64,000 bases of DNA from contig NC_059349.1 of the NCBI RefSeq assembly GCF_019703515.2, positions 22,354,744 to 22,418,743 on the forward strand, read 5' to 3'. Under the pieces are notes generated by a model that was not told the DNA's origin, did not search any database, and worked only from the letters and a program-made list of their open reading frames with translations. Within the stretch, counting starts at the first letter, position 1. Every line of letters begins with the position of its first letter. Of the stretch, positions 33,521 through 44,520 are shown piece after piece. Made by a program: the position numbers and the translations under genes. The DNA comes from Myxocyprinus asiaticus. Its lineage: Eukaryota; Chordata; Actinopteri; Cypriniformes; Catostomidae.

Positions 33521-33993
33521 AATCAGAATGAACTTTATTGCCAAGTGTTCTCATGTACACAAGGACATATTTTGGATGATAGGAGAAACAAGTGCACACA
33601 GAACATTACATTGAGACACAGAATATAAAACAAGGTAAGAGAATAAATAGACATACAAATAATAGGACATATAACAGAATGGCATATGTACATGTGCAAG
33701 TGGTAATGTATGTGCAAGGTAGGTTTATGTACAGTTATTGAATTAAATATGTGAATTTACATTATTGCACTATGGGGGAGTCCTGAGGCAGTTTAATTGT
33801 CCATGTGGAAAATGGCCTGAGGGTAAAAACTGTTTTTGTGCCTGGATGTCCTGGCGCTGAGTTCTCTGTAGCGCTGGCCAGAGGGCAACAGTTCAAAGAG
33901 GGAGTGGGCAGGGTGTGTGGGGTCCAGAGTGACTCCACTGTTGCCACAGTGCTCTTCAGGATGGTGAGGGGGGATTTCTCCTGAAGTCCACTA

Positions 33994-35259
33994 TCATCTC
34001 CACTGTTTTGAGCTGTTCAGCTCAAGGTTGTTGTGACCGCACCAGACAGCCAGCTGTTCAACCCCCAGTCTGTATGCAGACTCGTCACCGTCATGGATGA
34101 GGCCGATGACCGTGGTGTCATCTGCAAACTTCAGGAGCTTGACAGAGGGGTCCTTTGCAGTGCAGTCATTCATGTATATGAAGATGAGCAGTGGAGTGAG
34201 AACGCATCCCTGAGGAGCACCAGTGCTAATAGTGAGGGTCCCGGCTGTAAGTTTCCCCAGTCTCATTAGCTGCTGCCTATCTGTCAGAAAGCTTGTGATC
34301 CATTGACAGATTGGGGTGGGCATGGAGAGCTGGGTCAGTTAGGCTTAGAGAAGATCAGGCATGATGGTATTGAAGGCTGAACTGAAGTCCACAAATAGGA
34401 TACTTGCATAAGTCCCAGGTCTGTCAAGGTGTTGCAGGATATAACCCATATTGACAGCATCATCCACAGACCAGTTTGCTCTGTAAGCAAACTGAAGGGG
34501 GTCAAGCAGGGGTCCAGTGATGTCCTTCAGGTAGACCAAAACCTGTCTCTCAGATGACTTCATGACCACAGACGTGGGAGCGACAGGTCTGTAGTCATTA
34601 AGTCCTGTGATTTTGGGTTTTTTGTGGACCAGAATGATGGAGAAGCGTTTGAAGAAGCAGGGAACTTCACAATGCTCCTGTGATCTATTGAAGATCTGTG
34701 TGAAGATGGGGGCCAGTTGGTCAGAGCAGACTTTCAGACAGGCAGGTGAAACACCGTCTGGGCCTGAAGCTTTCCTAGTCTTTTGTTTCTGAAAATACCT
34801 GGCACACATCCTCCACACAGATCACATGTGCAGATTGAGTAGCATGATGGGGGAGGAGGGGGGTTCCAGGAGGTGTTGGTGTGTGTGTGAAGTGAAGATC
34901 AGAGCTGGGGAGGGGTGTGAGACTGGGCTTTTCAAACCTGCAGTAAAACACATTCAGTTCAACAGCCATAAGTTGACTCTCTACAGAGCGACAGGGAGGT
35001 GTCTTGTACATGGTGATGTTTTCAGGCCTTTCCACACAGATGCAGGATCGTTAGCTGAAAACTGTTTTTTCAGCTTTTCAGAGTAGCTTCTTGTAGCCAC
35101 TCTGATTTCCTTAGTAAGTGTGTTCCTGGCCTGGTTGTACAATATTTTATCCCCACTTCTGTAATCATCCTCTTTGGCATGACAAAGCTGTTTTCCTGTA
35201 AACCATGGTTTATCATTATTGAATAATAAATGTTCTAGTAGGGATGCACATATCCTCAC
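33994..35259 (-). pseudogene. LINE reverse transcriptase region
   Basis: Seen in three frames: KKQFSANDPASVWKGLK (linker); FKRFSIILVHKKPKITGLND, YRPVAPTSVVMKSSER and LFVDFSSAFNTIMP (RT blocks 1-3); and STGAPQGCVLTPLLIFIYMN with LLKFADDTTVIGLI (RT blocks 4-5, with the catalytic Asp-Asp intact). Frame changes near 34330 and 34980 and stops between blocks make it non-functional. Confidence 0.82.
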
Positions 35260-35606
35260 AGAAACTGATATATGATGTCACAGTATCTGTGAGCTCATCC
35301 AGGTCTGTGGCTGCAGCTTCAAAAACGCACCAATCAGTTCAGTCAAAGCAGGCTTGTAGTTCCAGCTCTTCTTCATTAGTCCATTGCTTTACAGTCCTTA
35401 CTACAGGCTTAACTGATTTTAGTTTCTGCTTGTAGGTCAGCAGAAGATGAACCAGACAGTGATCATAGAGCCCTAAAGCTGCATGTGGGACAGAGCGATA
35501 TGCATCCTTTACAGTTGTGTAGCAGTGGTCCAGTATATTTCTTTCTCTGGTGGGGCATGTGATGTGTTGTTTGTATTTTGGTAGTTCACGGGAGAGGTTA
35601 GCTTTA

Positions 35607-36125
35607 TTAAAAATCTCCCAGAATAATGATAAGAGAGTCCGGGTGTTGTTGCTCCATGTCTGTGATGTGTTCAGCCAGCTGTTGCAACACTGCGTTCATG
35701 CACGCTTGTGGCGGGATATCATCACTCACCGGAATGAATGAAGAAAACTCCCGAGGTGAGTAGAAAAGCTTACAGTTGATGAAGAGCACTTCTAAATTAG
35801 GACAGCACATCTTCAACGCTGTTACATCTGTACACCAACTTTAGTTTATGTAAAAGCATGTTCCACAGCCTCTTGTTTTCCCCGATGATTTTGGAACGCG
35901 ATCCACTCTGAACAGCTGGAAGCCCGGCAGATGAAACATGCTGTCCAGGATGGCTTCATTCAGCCAGGTTTCCATGAAACACAGAGCAGCGGAGTTAGAT
36001 AAGTCCTTATGTGTTTGAGTGAGCAGAAGCAGTTCGTCCGTTTTGTTGGTGAGGGAGCAGACATTTACCAGATGAATATTCAGCAGCGGAGTCCTAAAGC
36101 CGCGTTGAAGAAGCTTCACAAGCAC
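35607..36125 (-). pseudogene. LINE AP-endonuclease region
   Basis: The N-terminal part has NVCSLTNKTDEL and CFMETWLNEAI, where the Glu is the metal-binding residue of the exonuclease-endonuclease-phosphatase fold. A second frame gives QQHPDSLIIILGDF, the GDF(N) motif of the same fold. The two are out of frame with each other. Confidence 0.75.
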
Positions 36126-36400
36126 TCTGGCTCACTTCCCTCGTGTGCGTCTTTTGGATGTCTTGTAGAGCACCACTGCGCCTCCAACTAAGATGTCTAA
36201 TAAAATGTCCAAATAATCAAACACCGGCAAAAAATTATGAGGTATGTTCTGCCGAATATTCAGCAGTTCCTCCTTGGTGAAACTGATTGGGAAAGAGTGA
36301 CAAAAAAATTACAAACAAACAAAAGTAAAAAAAAAAAAAACCGCTAGAGAGCTTACGCTAGACGCTAGAGAAGCAGCCATCTGCGGTGCCACCTTGAATC

Positions 36401-37063
36401 AAATCTCTGTGTAAATTGTTTTCAATAGACCTGTTAAACATACATCATAATCTTCAGCAAAGCTTCAAATTTGTCTTGATTGACCATGATTTGAACCCGG
36501 GTTGCTATGTTTACTACCAATATGACTTACCACTGGATTAGTGTCCCATCTAAATTTATTCATTCACTTTGTCGGAGAAAGTTACTCAAACTATCAGTTC
36601 ATCAAGCCATTATTCATTATAAAGAAATAAAAGCAATTGAAAGTATATTATTGACACATATCAGCATATGATGCTTTAGTGTTGCAAATAAAATAATTCA
36701 ACATGTGATTTACTGCTCTGACAAATGTAATTGCCAGTTCCCATTCAAACCAATGTCCCACGTTAAACTCTTAAACTATGTCAAATTCATTAGAACAGAC
36801 ATTGATGGAAAAAAAAAACGTAATTTAATAATGATATTAAAAAAAAATTATAATGTGCAAAACATCTTTTCTTTGGTCCTTGACACATCAAATCTGCTGA
36901 AAAGGCAAGTAAAATTATTCACGTGCACATCCCCAGTTAACACGATCCCCTGTTGATCCATAACACCAGAAGCCTCAGGAGTTTTGTTTACATTCACTGC
37001 ATGTTATTACCATATGATTCTTGTCTTTTTTTAATCATGACAAACATTAGAAATGTGAATTAG
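36401..37063. other. Intergenic; a minus-strand tRNA-like stretch
   Basis: On the minus strand at about 36478-36542 it reads CTAATCCAGTGGTAAGTCAT and then ACCCGGGTTCAAATCATGG, again A- and B-box-like and a likely SINE head. Nothing else is recognised. Confidence 0.35.
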
Positions 37064-37534
37064 AAGGGGGCCTGAGTAGCTCAGTGGTAGAGACGCTGGC
37101 TACCACCCCTGGAGTTTGCTAGTTTGAATCCCAGGGTGTGCTGAGTGACTCCAGCCAGGTCTCCTAAGCAACCAAATTGGCCCGGTTGCTAGGGAGGGTA
37201 GAGTCACATGGGGTAACCTCCTCATGATCGCTATAATGTGGTTTGTTCTCGGTGGGGCGTGTGGTGAGTTGAGCATGGATGCCGCGGTGGGTGGCGTGAA
37301 GCCTCCACACGCACTATGTCTCCGTGACAATGCACTCAACAAGCCATGTGATAAGATGCATGGGCTGACGATCTCAGACGCGGAGGCAACTGGGATTCGT
37401 CCTCCGCCACCCGGACTGAGGCGAATCACTACGTGACCATGAGGACTTAAAAGCACATTGGGAATTGGCCATTCCAAATTGGGAGAAAAAGGGAATTTTT
37501 TTTAATTTTTTTTTAAATCCACAAAAAAAAAAAA
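37064..37534 (+). mobile_element. Full-length tRNA-headed SINE with 15-bp duplication
   Basis: The head GGGGCCTGAGTAGCTCAGTG and TAGTTTGAATCCC give the A and B boxes of a tRNA-derived pol III promoter. The body is about 380 bp and the tail is GGGAGAAAAAGGG then T- and A-rich. It is flanked by a perfect 15-bp duplication, AGAAATGTGAATTAG (37049-37063 and 37535-37549), the signature of LINE-driven insertion. Related copies lie at 22397-22703 and 11640-11832. Confidence 0.92.
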
Positions 37535-37900
37535 AGAAATGTGAATTAGCTATTCCAGTTTTGATATTTAGCCACTGTTTCTCGATAGAAATGTTACTGC
37601 GAGAGTAATTTCTTAATTTGTCAACATATCAAAACATCAAAGCATGAGTTTATGAAAATGAAACCGTTATAAAGACACATACTTATTTAATGATGTAAAC
37701 TCCATTGATTTGTCTCCAACAGGCTTCAGCGAACAATCCTTATTAGTCCAAGGGTGTGAACATTAAGAGAAATATTGATGTAGCTATTCTAATGTTTACT
37801 TCATGAAGAATTATTATGTATATTTTTACAATATTATGCGTTAAAAAGGTCTAAAGTGTGCTAATATGCTGGGTAATAACTTGTGCTCTGAAGAGAGTGG

Positions 37901-38428
37901 TCAAAATCTATGCCACGTAGCCTTATCTGGGTTTGAGAACAGCTTTTGACAAGCCCGGTTTGACAAGAATGGCTTTTGACGGCTTTTGACAAACTCTAAA
38001 CAAGAGTCATCGACCGATAGTGCTTGAAGGTCCCAGACACGTTTAACTGAAGCCAAAGCGAGAAGCAGCGCAATCTTTAATGAGAGTATGTGTAAACTCA
38101 CTGTATCCAATGGCTCGAACAGCGGTGCTGTGAGTGTTTTTAACACAAGCGCTAAGTCCCAAACCGGATCAGTAACATGGCGAGACGGTCTCAACCGCCT
38201 CACGCCACATAATAATTTAGCAATAAAAGGATGTCTGCCAACTGACAGACCACCTAGTGGGACGTGTCCAGTTGCTATGACAGCAACATACACTTTAAGT
38301 ATAGATGCTGTAAGACCCGCATCCAAGCGCTCTTGCAGAATGTGAAGTATGGGCTGTACAGGTATTTTGCCTTGAAAGGAACACCAACCAGCGAACACTC
38401 GCCATTTCAAGGTGTATAAACGTCTCAT
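37901..38428 (-). pseudogene. DIRS tyrosine recombinase, 3' truncated
   Basis: Open for 175 codons. It aligns by eye with the plus-strand copy: LYTLKWRVFAGWC against LYALKWKVFTDWS, AGLTASILKVYVAVIA, and LLLALASVKRVWDLQALSVD with the first catalytic Arg region. It ends shortly after SCLEFV, so the HxxR and Tyr parts of the active site are missing. Confidence 0.8.
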
Positions 38429-38929
38429 CGAAGGGGCTCTGGCCTATAATATGGTGTCGAGCACTGGTTGTGAGAGCCATTCTGCATCAAACGGGCACCG
38501 TTCAGGGACCAGACGTGAAGTTTCCACAATTCCGGTTGTGGATGCCAAATCGTTCCCCCTGCCTGCATGAGCAGATCCCTGCTCAGTGGAATCCTAAATG
38601 GAGGGGCACTCAAGAGCTCTATTAACTGTGGAAACTATGGGTAGTTGAGCCATTCTGGCACAAATAGCAGTACAGTTTCCTCGTCCTCCCAGATTTTGCA
38701 CAATACTTGGCGAAGTAATTGGGCGGGCTAGAGTATCCAGGCGCAGCGGAGCATGAGTCAGGAAATACCATAGGTGACAATGCTTTGTCTCCAGGAATGC
38801 AAATACAGTAGATCTATTTCTGCTTCCCCGAATGATTATTCTTGTATAGCTCCCTGTCACGCGAGCAAATCAGCGCCGGGGTTCAGGTGATCCGGAACGT
38901 GCGTTGCACATATCGATAGGAGATGTTTC

Positions 38930-39819
38930 TCACACCACAGGAGAAGTTGATGTGCCAAGTTCATCAAAGGGTGTGATAGAACACCCCCTTGGCGATTTAT
39001 GTAACCCACAACCGCCGTGTTGTTGGTTCTGATCAGAACATGATAAACCCTTGACGGCTGGCCAGAAAGCCATTAATGCTAGAAATACAGCAAGTAGTTC
39101 CAGACAGTTTATGTGCCAGGTTGTTTGAGCACCTATCCAGGTGCCAAAGGCTGGGAGACAGTCGCACAGGGCTCCCCAGCCCATGTTCGAAGCATCCATC
39201 ATGACCACTTCACGTCTGGATACTTGACAGAGTGCCACGACCATGTGGTAGAACGTGGGCATTTTCCAAATGGTCAGCGTGGCTAGACAGCGGTGTGATA
39301 CCAAAAGATGTAAGCGACCGTGACGCCATGAATGATGGGGCACCTTTGATCTGAGCCAGCACTGAAGGGGTCTCATTCGCAGTAGTCCTAGCGGAGTGAC
39401 TGCTGCTGCAGAGGCCAAGAGGCCCAGAGACTGCTGAAAAAGCTTCAACAGGAACTTTTTTTTAATAGCTTGAATGTTATTAAACACCAGTGAATGGAAT
39501 GAATGCATTCTTCTGTTAGGTGCACCAGCATAGACACAGAGTCGAGATTCATAGCAACAGGTCTCTGTGTTTGCAAGCTTGTTCCGCTGACTGTACTAAA
39601 TGTAACAAGTTGTTGAAGTAATTCATAATGCAAACGCCTCTCAGCCTTAGCGGAGTGAGTGCCGCATTGACACATTTCGTGAATGTGCAAGGAGCCAGGG
39701 ACAATCTGAAGGGCAGGACTTTGAACTGGTAAGCAGTCCCCTCTTAAGGCGAATCTCAAGAAGAAAGCCACTTTTAGATGGAGAGGAGAAACGCAAGGCC
39801 AGTGACAAATTATCCACAA
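38930..39819 (-). pseudogene. DIRS reverse transcriptase / RNase H remnant
   Basis: The RNase H part reads VVMMDASNMGWGALCDCLPA and HINCLELLAVFLALMAF. Upstream, FFLRFALRGDCLPVQSPALQ and the following residues match the RT region of the plus-strand copy only after frame changes. The site equivalent to YIDDW reads YFNN in the best-matching frame. Not functional. Confidence 0.75.
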
Positions 39820-39829
39820 ATTCTTTGTG

Positions 39830-40300
39830 TTCTATATCCCATTCCTCACGTGCCGACTTCGTGCAGTCTCTCGAGAGCCACAGGAGGAGTATGGCGGGCA
39901 AGGAGGGGACTCTTCGGCTTTCAGAACGAGAACTGTCAAACTCGGTGAGTGCTGTGTCAGCGTGGGCTCTGCCCAGGCAATCACAGCGCTTTTGCTGAAC
40001 AGGCAAAGACACTTGATGTGGAGGGGGAGGCACGAAGGGCTGAGCTGGCGATGAATCCTCCTCAAATTTCCGTGCTTTATTCTGTCCTCATGCGCCTCCC
40101 TTGTATGTATGGCGGGAGGAGAGTGGACCAGCTTTGGCTTTTAGAACGAAAACCGAGCCGAGAGCAAAGTGTCTTGAAGTTCATGCATTCACAGTGAACA
40201 AAATCAGCCTCAGCGAGCACCGCTTTACATAAAACAGCGCTCGTGCCCAACAGACAGAGAGAAATGTGCTTGTTTTCATGTGCTTGTGGAAACATTTACA
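39830..40300 (-). pseudogene. DIRS gag-like N-terminal remnants
   Basis: CDCLGRAHADTALTEFDSS (39990-39930) matches IYCLGRAHAETALMETDCP of the plus-strand gag. A second stretch, HCECMNFKTLCSRLGF (40210-40160), matches HCESMSLKTLRSRITL. The pieces are in different frames and may be duplicated parts of gag. Confidence 0.65.
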
Positions 40301-40587
40301 AAACACCATCTTTATAAAGACATTGTTAAGCAAATGGCTCTTTTACGCTTGTGAACAGTATACAAATACTCACAAACACGATCAGACTGTAGCACTTATG
40401 TTACACGCTACAGAAAATTCCAATGAAATTCCAATAATTCAAAGGATACTTTTCATTGAGGCCCATGGGCCATAAAAAATCCAATCGCTGTGAAGCAAAG
40501 AAAGCAGCGAAGATGTTTTGTCCATCTGCTGTCCCACAGGAGGAAATTCCACACGTGTGACGTTCAACAGCAAAGGTAGGATGTAGG

Positions 40588-40822
40588 TGTAGAGCCGAGG
40601 AGGGCGGGGCCAGGCTGGAATGAGACACACCGGGTCCCCAATCAGCCTGATGGGGCGCGCGAGGGATAAAGGCAGCCGGGGACGACAGTTCGAGAGAGAG
40701 AGAATGACAGGCAGCTGTACTGTGTGTTTATAGTTGTGTGTTTTGTTTAAGTTGTTTATTAAATTATTATTTAAATTGTCAAGCCGGTTCTCGCCTCCTC
40801 CTTTCCACTGAACCCCTTCACA
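40588..40822 (+). repeat. 5' LTR (235 bp)
   Basis: TG...CA ends; GGGATAAAGG as a TATA-type site and ATTAAATTATTATTTAAAT before CGGTTCTCGCCTCCTCC. It differs from the 3' LTR at only a handful of positions (for example GGGCGGGGCCAGG against GGGTGGGGCCGGG), so the insertion is fairly young. Confidence 0.92.
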
Positions 40823-40823
40823 C

Positions 40824-40841
40824 TGGTGCCGAAACCCGGGA
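40824..40841 (+). promoter_or_regulatory. Primer binding site, tRNA-Phe type
   Basis: TGGTGCCGAAACCCGGGA is complementary over 18 bases to the 3' end of vertebrate tRNA-Phe including CCA, from my knowledge of that tRNA. It lies one base after the left LTR, where a minus-strand primer site is expected. Confidence 0.8.
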
Positions 40842-41410
40842 AGGAGGAGGGATTCCCGTCGCAGAGTCCTTGACACTGCTGTCCACCCAGGGCAGCGCCG
40901 CTGCCGTCCGACGGGGGACGGAGTAGCCCGACCACCCGGCCGCGGGGAACGGCCGCTGTCCGCGAGGCGAGTGGGGACGGGACTCCCCGACCGCCTGGAG
41001 CGAGGGAGCCGCTGCCGGGGGGGAGGAGGGAAGCGACTCCCCGACCGCCTGGAGTGGTAGGGCCGCTGCCAAGGGCGGAGGAGTGTCCCCACGGGATGCC
41101 GGGAACGCAGATGGGCGTTCTGTCCGCTGGGGGTCGGTGGTCTGACTCCGGTCCGCCCGGGGAGGAGCGGCTGCAGTCCGCCTGAGAGGGTGGAGTAGTG
41201 ATCGAGGACCACGCGACGGCGCATCAGAGAACTGGTGAGTTTCTTTTTCTCTCTCTCCTCTCTCTCTCTCTCTGTCGCTCCGTGTTGGCCTTTCCCTCGC
41301 CATTTTGTGTTGTTGTTTTTCCCTTCCTGTCTCCTCCTCCCAGGTCGAGGAAGGGCGGGGGATGTACATCATGCCAGGGGCTCCCCGGCCTGAGGCAATG
41401 CCGGGAGGAG

Positions 41411-41645
41411 TGTAGAGCCGAGGAGGGTGGGGCCGGGCTGGAATGAGACACACCCGGTCCCCAATCAGTCTGATGGGGCGCGCGAGGGATAAAGGCGGCC
41501 GGAGACGACAGTTCAAGAGAGAGAGAATGACAGGCAGCTGTACTGTGTGTTTATAGTTGTGTGTTTTGTTTAAGTTGTTTATTAAATTATTATTTAAATT
41601 GTCAAGCCGGTTCTCGCCTCCTCCTTTCCACTGAACCCCTTTACA
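41411..41645 (+). repeat. 3' LTR (235 bp)
   Basis: Same length and order as the 5' LTR, ending CCCCTTTACA followed by the GTAGG duplication. Confidence 0.92.
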
Positions 41646-41900
41646 GTAGGCAATCGCCGGAGCACCACGGGGAGTAGATGTAAACTCTGATCCACCAGCT
41701 GTAAAGGTGCAGATCTTGATGGCGATTCTGTAGAGAAAAATTCAGTAGTAGTGCAGAGTACAAAGGAGAGATAATGGTACCCTGAAGAAGATAGCGCTGT
41801 GCGTCACAGTATATACGCCTGATGATACGCGCGGGGAGGTGGAGCACAAAGCTATATCTTTTAAAAAGTTTCAGAGATTGGTTTCACCTGCGGAGATAAC

Positions 41901-43216
41901 CCCATGGCATCAGCAATGCAGCATTGAAATGACCGACTTGAAGGGAACTCTCCTCTATGTGTGATGTGATGTATTCTGCCATTGTTAAATAGACAGTACA
42001 ATTTTAGAACTTGTTTGTAAAAAAAATTTAAAACAATTACAGATCATATTAAGTGATGAATTAAATATTTCTAAATTTCTAAAAAGCTAGAATGAGTTAA
42101 TAGTAATTAAAAAATATATCAAATACTGGCATACACTTTCACATACTATATATAGAGCGTGTTAAATTTCCTGGCCGGTTACATTTTTTATACATTTGTT
42201 AATGGTCTGTTTACACAATACTCTAAATATGACTATCTGACTAGTAAATACCATTCATGTGATTCGTAATTCAAAATTGGAAACTTTGAATTGTATGAAA
42301 GCAAGTTATCTCATTTGTATGAAGTCCTTAAATGAAAAATGAATGCTGTAAAAAGTACATGAAAGACTTGTATTTTTACTCAGTGATGCCTGTATGAACC
42401 CTGCTTAGTCTGTTCAAATCGCGAGTTACACAGCTCATTAGGACCGGTTTTGTTTTTGTTGTTGATGAATAAACATCATCACCAACATTTCATCTTTCCA
42501 TTTTATACATCAGGGATATTAAAATATTAACGATTAAATTTAAATGTTATTTAGTCTTTGGTTTAGGATTATAATTTTAGGATCAAATTAGATAGTAGAT
42601 ATTAAAGGGATGGTTCACCCAAAAATGAAAATTCCATCATCATTAACACCCTCATGCCATCCTAGATATGTGTTACTTTCTTTCTTCTGCTGAACTCAAA
42701 TTAAGATTTTTAGAAGAATATTTCAGCTCTGTAGTCTTTTATTTAACAACTGGAGTCTTATGGATTACTTTTATGCTGCCTTTATTTGCTTTTTGACCTT
42801 CAAAGTTTTGGCACCCTTTCACTTGAATTGTGAATAATACAGAGCAGAGATATTCTTCTAAAACTCTTCACATCTGGGATGGCATGCAGTGTTAATTTTA
42901 ATATTTGGGTGAACTATTCCTTTTATGTAAACTTTTGTTGTATTTTTTCACTGTCGCATAACCTTAAACCAGCAAGCATTTTGTGGGAGAAATTTCTCTC
43001 GTTAATTCTATTTTGTACTCTGACTTGACTCGACTTGACTTGCTTGAGGTGAACCACTGACTTGACATGTCATGCTTGACTGTAAAATAATTTTTTCTAG
43101 TACTTGCTGCCATCTAGTTGAATAAAATAAGACTTTTTGCAGGGAGATAGAGTGAACAGAACCAGAATTGCTTACAAAGTTAGTTCAACAACACCAAATA
43201 TATATATTAATATATA
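41901..43216. other. Intergenic; one MITE copy
   Basis: Mostly AT-rich with no recognised gene. The only element I can name is the MITE at 42604-42925. Confidence 0.45.
42604..42925. repeat. Foldback MITE copy (AAAGGGATAGTTCACCC family)
   Basis: Begins AAAGGGATGGTTCACCCAAA and ends ATATTTGGGTGAACTATTCC. It is shorter than the 2244-2956 copy, with part of the arms lost. Confidence 0.7.
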
Positions 43217-43545
43217 CACTCACCAGCCACTTTATTAGGTACACCTGTACATCTACTTATTCATGCAATTATTTAATCAGCCAATCGTGTGGCAGCAGTG
43301 TAATGTATAAAATCATGCAAATATGGGTCAGGAGCTTCAGTTAATGTTCACATCAACCATCAGAATAGGGGAAAAATGTGATCTCAGTGATTTAGACCGT
43401 GGCATGATTGTTTGCCAGGCGGGCTGGTTTGAGTATTTCTGTAACTGCTGATCTCTTGGGATTTTCATGCACAACAGTCTATAGAGTGTAAAGAGAATGT
43501 TGCCAAAAACAAGAAACATCCAGTGAGCTGCAGTTCTGTGGGCGA
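43217..43545 (+). mobile_element. 5' fragment of a Tc1-like element
   Basis: CACTCACCAGCCACTTTATT is a Tc1-type terminus. It is followed by a decayed transposase start: AAAATGTGATCTCAGTGATT encodes the CDLSDLDRG stretch also seen in the foldback element's remnant. The sequence stops after AACATCCAGTGAGC; the catalytic part and the right end are absent. Confidence 0.7.
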
Positions 43546-43979
43546 AAACGCAATATTAAATACAATATTATTTATGAATAATTGTCCTTTTTTTATTTGG
43601 TGGGTTTTCTGAAAAATTAGACCAATTTTTGGCAATTAGTTCACAGAGCGAAAATGCAGATCCAGAGTTGAAGAGGTTAAAAGGGTATATGAACTTCCAC
43701 ACAGAATGTTTCTACAACCACTGTGATGTTAACAACAGTACGCTGGTTGTTTCATTTCAGTAATTAATTCAGTGGGAAATTTACTTGAAAGCAATACCGT
43801 TTAAAGGTTTTTTATTAGGTTTCCTGCCTCCGTAGGAAGTCACTGATCTAGAATAACAGTACCAGTGGGGGAACACAAAAGCTTATGTATGAATTTTGTA
43901 GCGCTATTTTGTAATTTACTTTCTCGGGAAGAAGTAAAATAATTAAATTAAAATAAAAAATAAAGCTCTCCGATTCTAT

Positions 43980-44096
43980 AGAGGGCAGTACTTCACTGTC
44001 CGTGCGTACCATACACATGGTGTGATGTAATGCACCAGAGCATCGTGGGATTTGAGGCATGTTTTTAGTAAACGACATTGACAGTAGAAGTGGCAG
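43980..44096 (+). other. hccs: Likely 5' non-coding exon and start region of hccs
   Basis: ACAGTAGAAGTGGCAG is followed by GTAAGTATG at 44097, a strong donor, and the next exon begins after TTTACAG at 45040. No ATG in it opens a frame to the protein. The start of this exon is not fixed by the sequence, so the left limit is a guess. Confidence 0.45.
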
Positions 44097-44520
44097 GTAA
44101 GTATGCTTTGCTGTTAAATAGCGGTTATACTTTGCACATATAGCGTTGATATAGAGCAATTTGAATAGTTTGAGCAATTAGTTCGCTACATTGACTAGCT
44201 GGTATCTGCTATCTGCTGTACTGTAAGTGAGGACCATTGTGTAACATTTGTTACTTAACTATTGAAAGCATCAAGTTATAGTACATGCTGCAGAAATAAA
44301 ACAATGTTTGATATCGAGACACTTAGACTGGGTTAACCTGGGTTAAAGGAAAACAGATGTGATTGAGTGGTCTTCACTTTGCATTGACAGTATATTGACG
44401 GCAATGAATATCAATTTTATAGTTTGACATCCAAGAAAATTGGGACAAGTGACCCCACCTAATATCATCCCGACTTGCAAACCTGCATACAGATATGTAT
44501 CAATACAGCACTTGTGAGGC

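Larger units (their letters stand above)
33521..36400 (-). mobile_element. L2/CR1-type LINE, full-span but decayed
   Basis: Read on the minus strand, an AP endonuclease region (36125-35607) is followed by a linker (35259-34981) and a reverse transcriptase region (34818-33994) in several broken frames. The 3' end near 33521 is GGCAATAAAGTTCATTCTGA followed by TTC-rich sequence, typical of LINE tails of this group in fish. The 5' boundary is an estimate. The FADDTT active site and layout favour the L2/CR1 group over L1; I cannot name the family. Confidence 0.75.
40588..41645 (+). mobile_element. Non-autonomous LTR retrotransposon (1058 bp, TRIM-like)
   Basis: Two 235-bp direct repeats, both starting TGTAGAGCCGAGGAGGG and ending TTYACA, flank a 588-bp interior. 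A 5-bp duplication, GTAGG, lies at 40583-40587 and 41646-41650. A primer site follows the left LTR after one base, and a purine-rich GGGAGGAG precedes the right LTR. The interior is GC-rich, has no gag or pol, and includes two near-identical blocks with ACTCCCCGACCGCCTGGAG. Two open frames across it on the minus strand look like by-products of GC content. It sits in the 5' part of the minus-strand DIRS element. Confidence 0.92.
37850..41900 (-). mobile_element. Decayed DIRS-type retroelement (minus copy)
   Basis: From high to low coordinates there are remnants of gag (40300-39830), reverse transcriptase (39819-39445), RNase H (39250-38930) and the N-terminal part of a tyrosine recombinase (38428-37901). 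This order and the recombinase identify a DIRS-type element and match the better copy at 59-64 kb. The recombinase is cut near 37900 before its catalytic His-x-x-Arg and Tyr. The 5' side contains the LTR element at 40588-41645. The outer limits are estimates. Confidence 0.75.

Noticed and set aside
40439..41516. Long minus-strand frames (261 and 232 codons)
   Set aside because: They run antisense through the LTRs and the GC-rich interior of the non-autonomous LTR element, are Pro/Arg/Ser-rich and cross LTR borders; GC content alone keeps them open.
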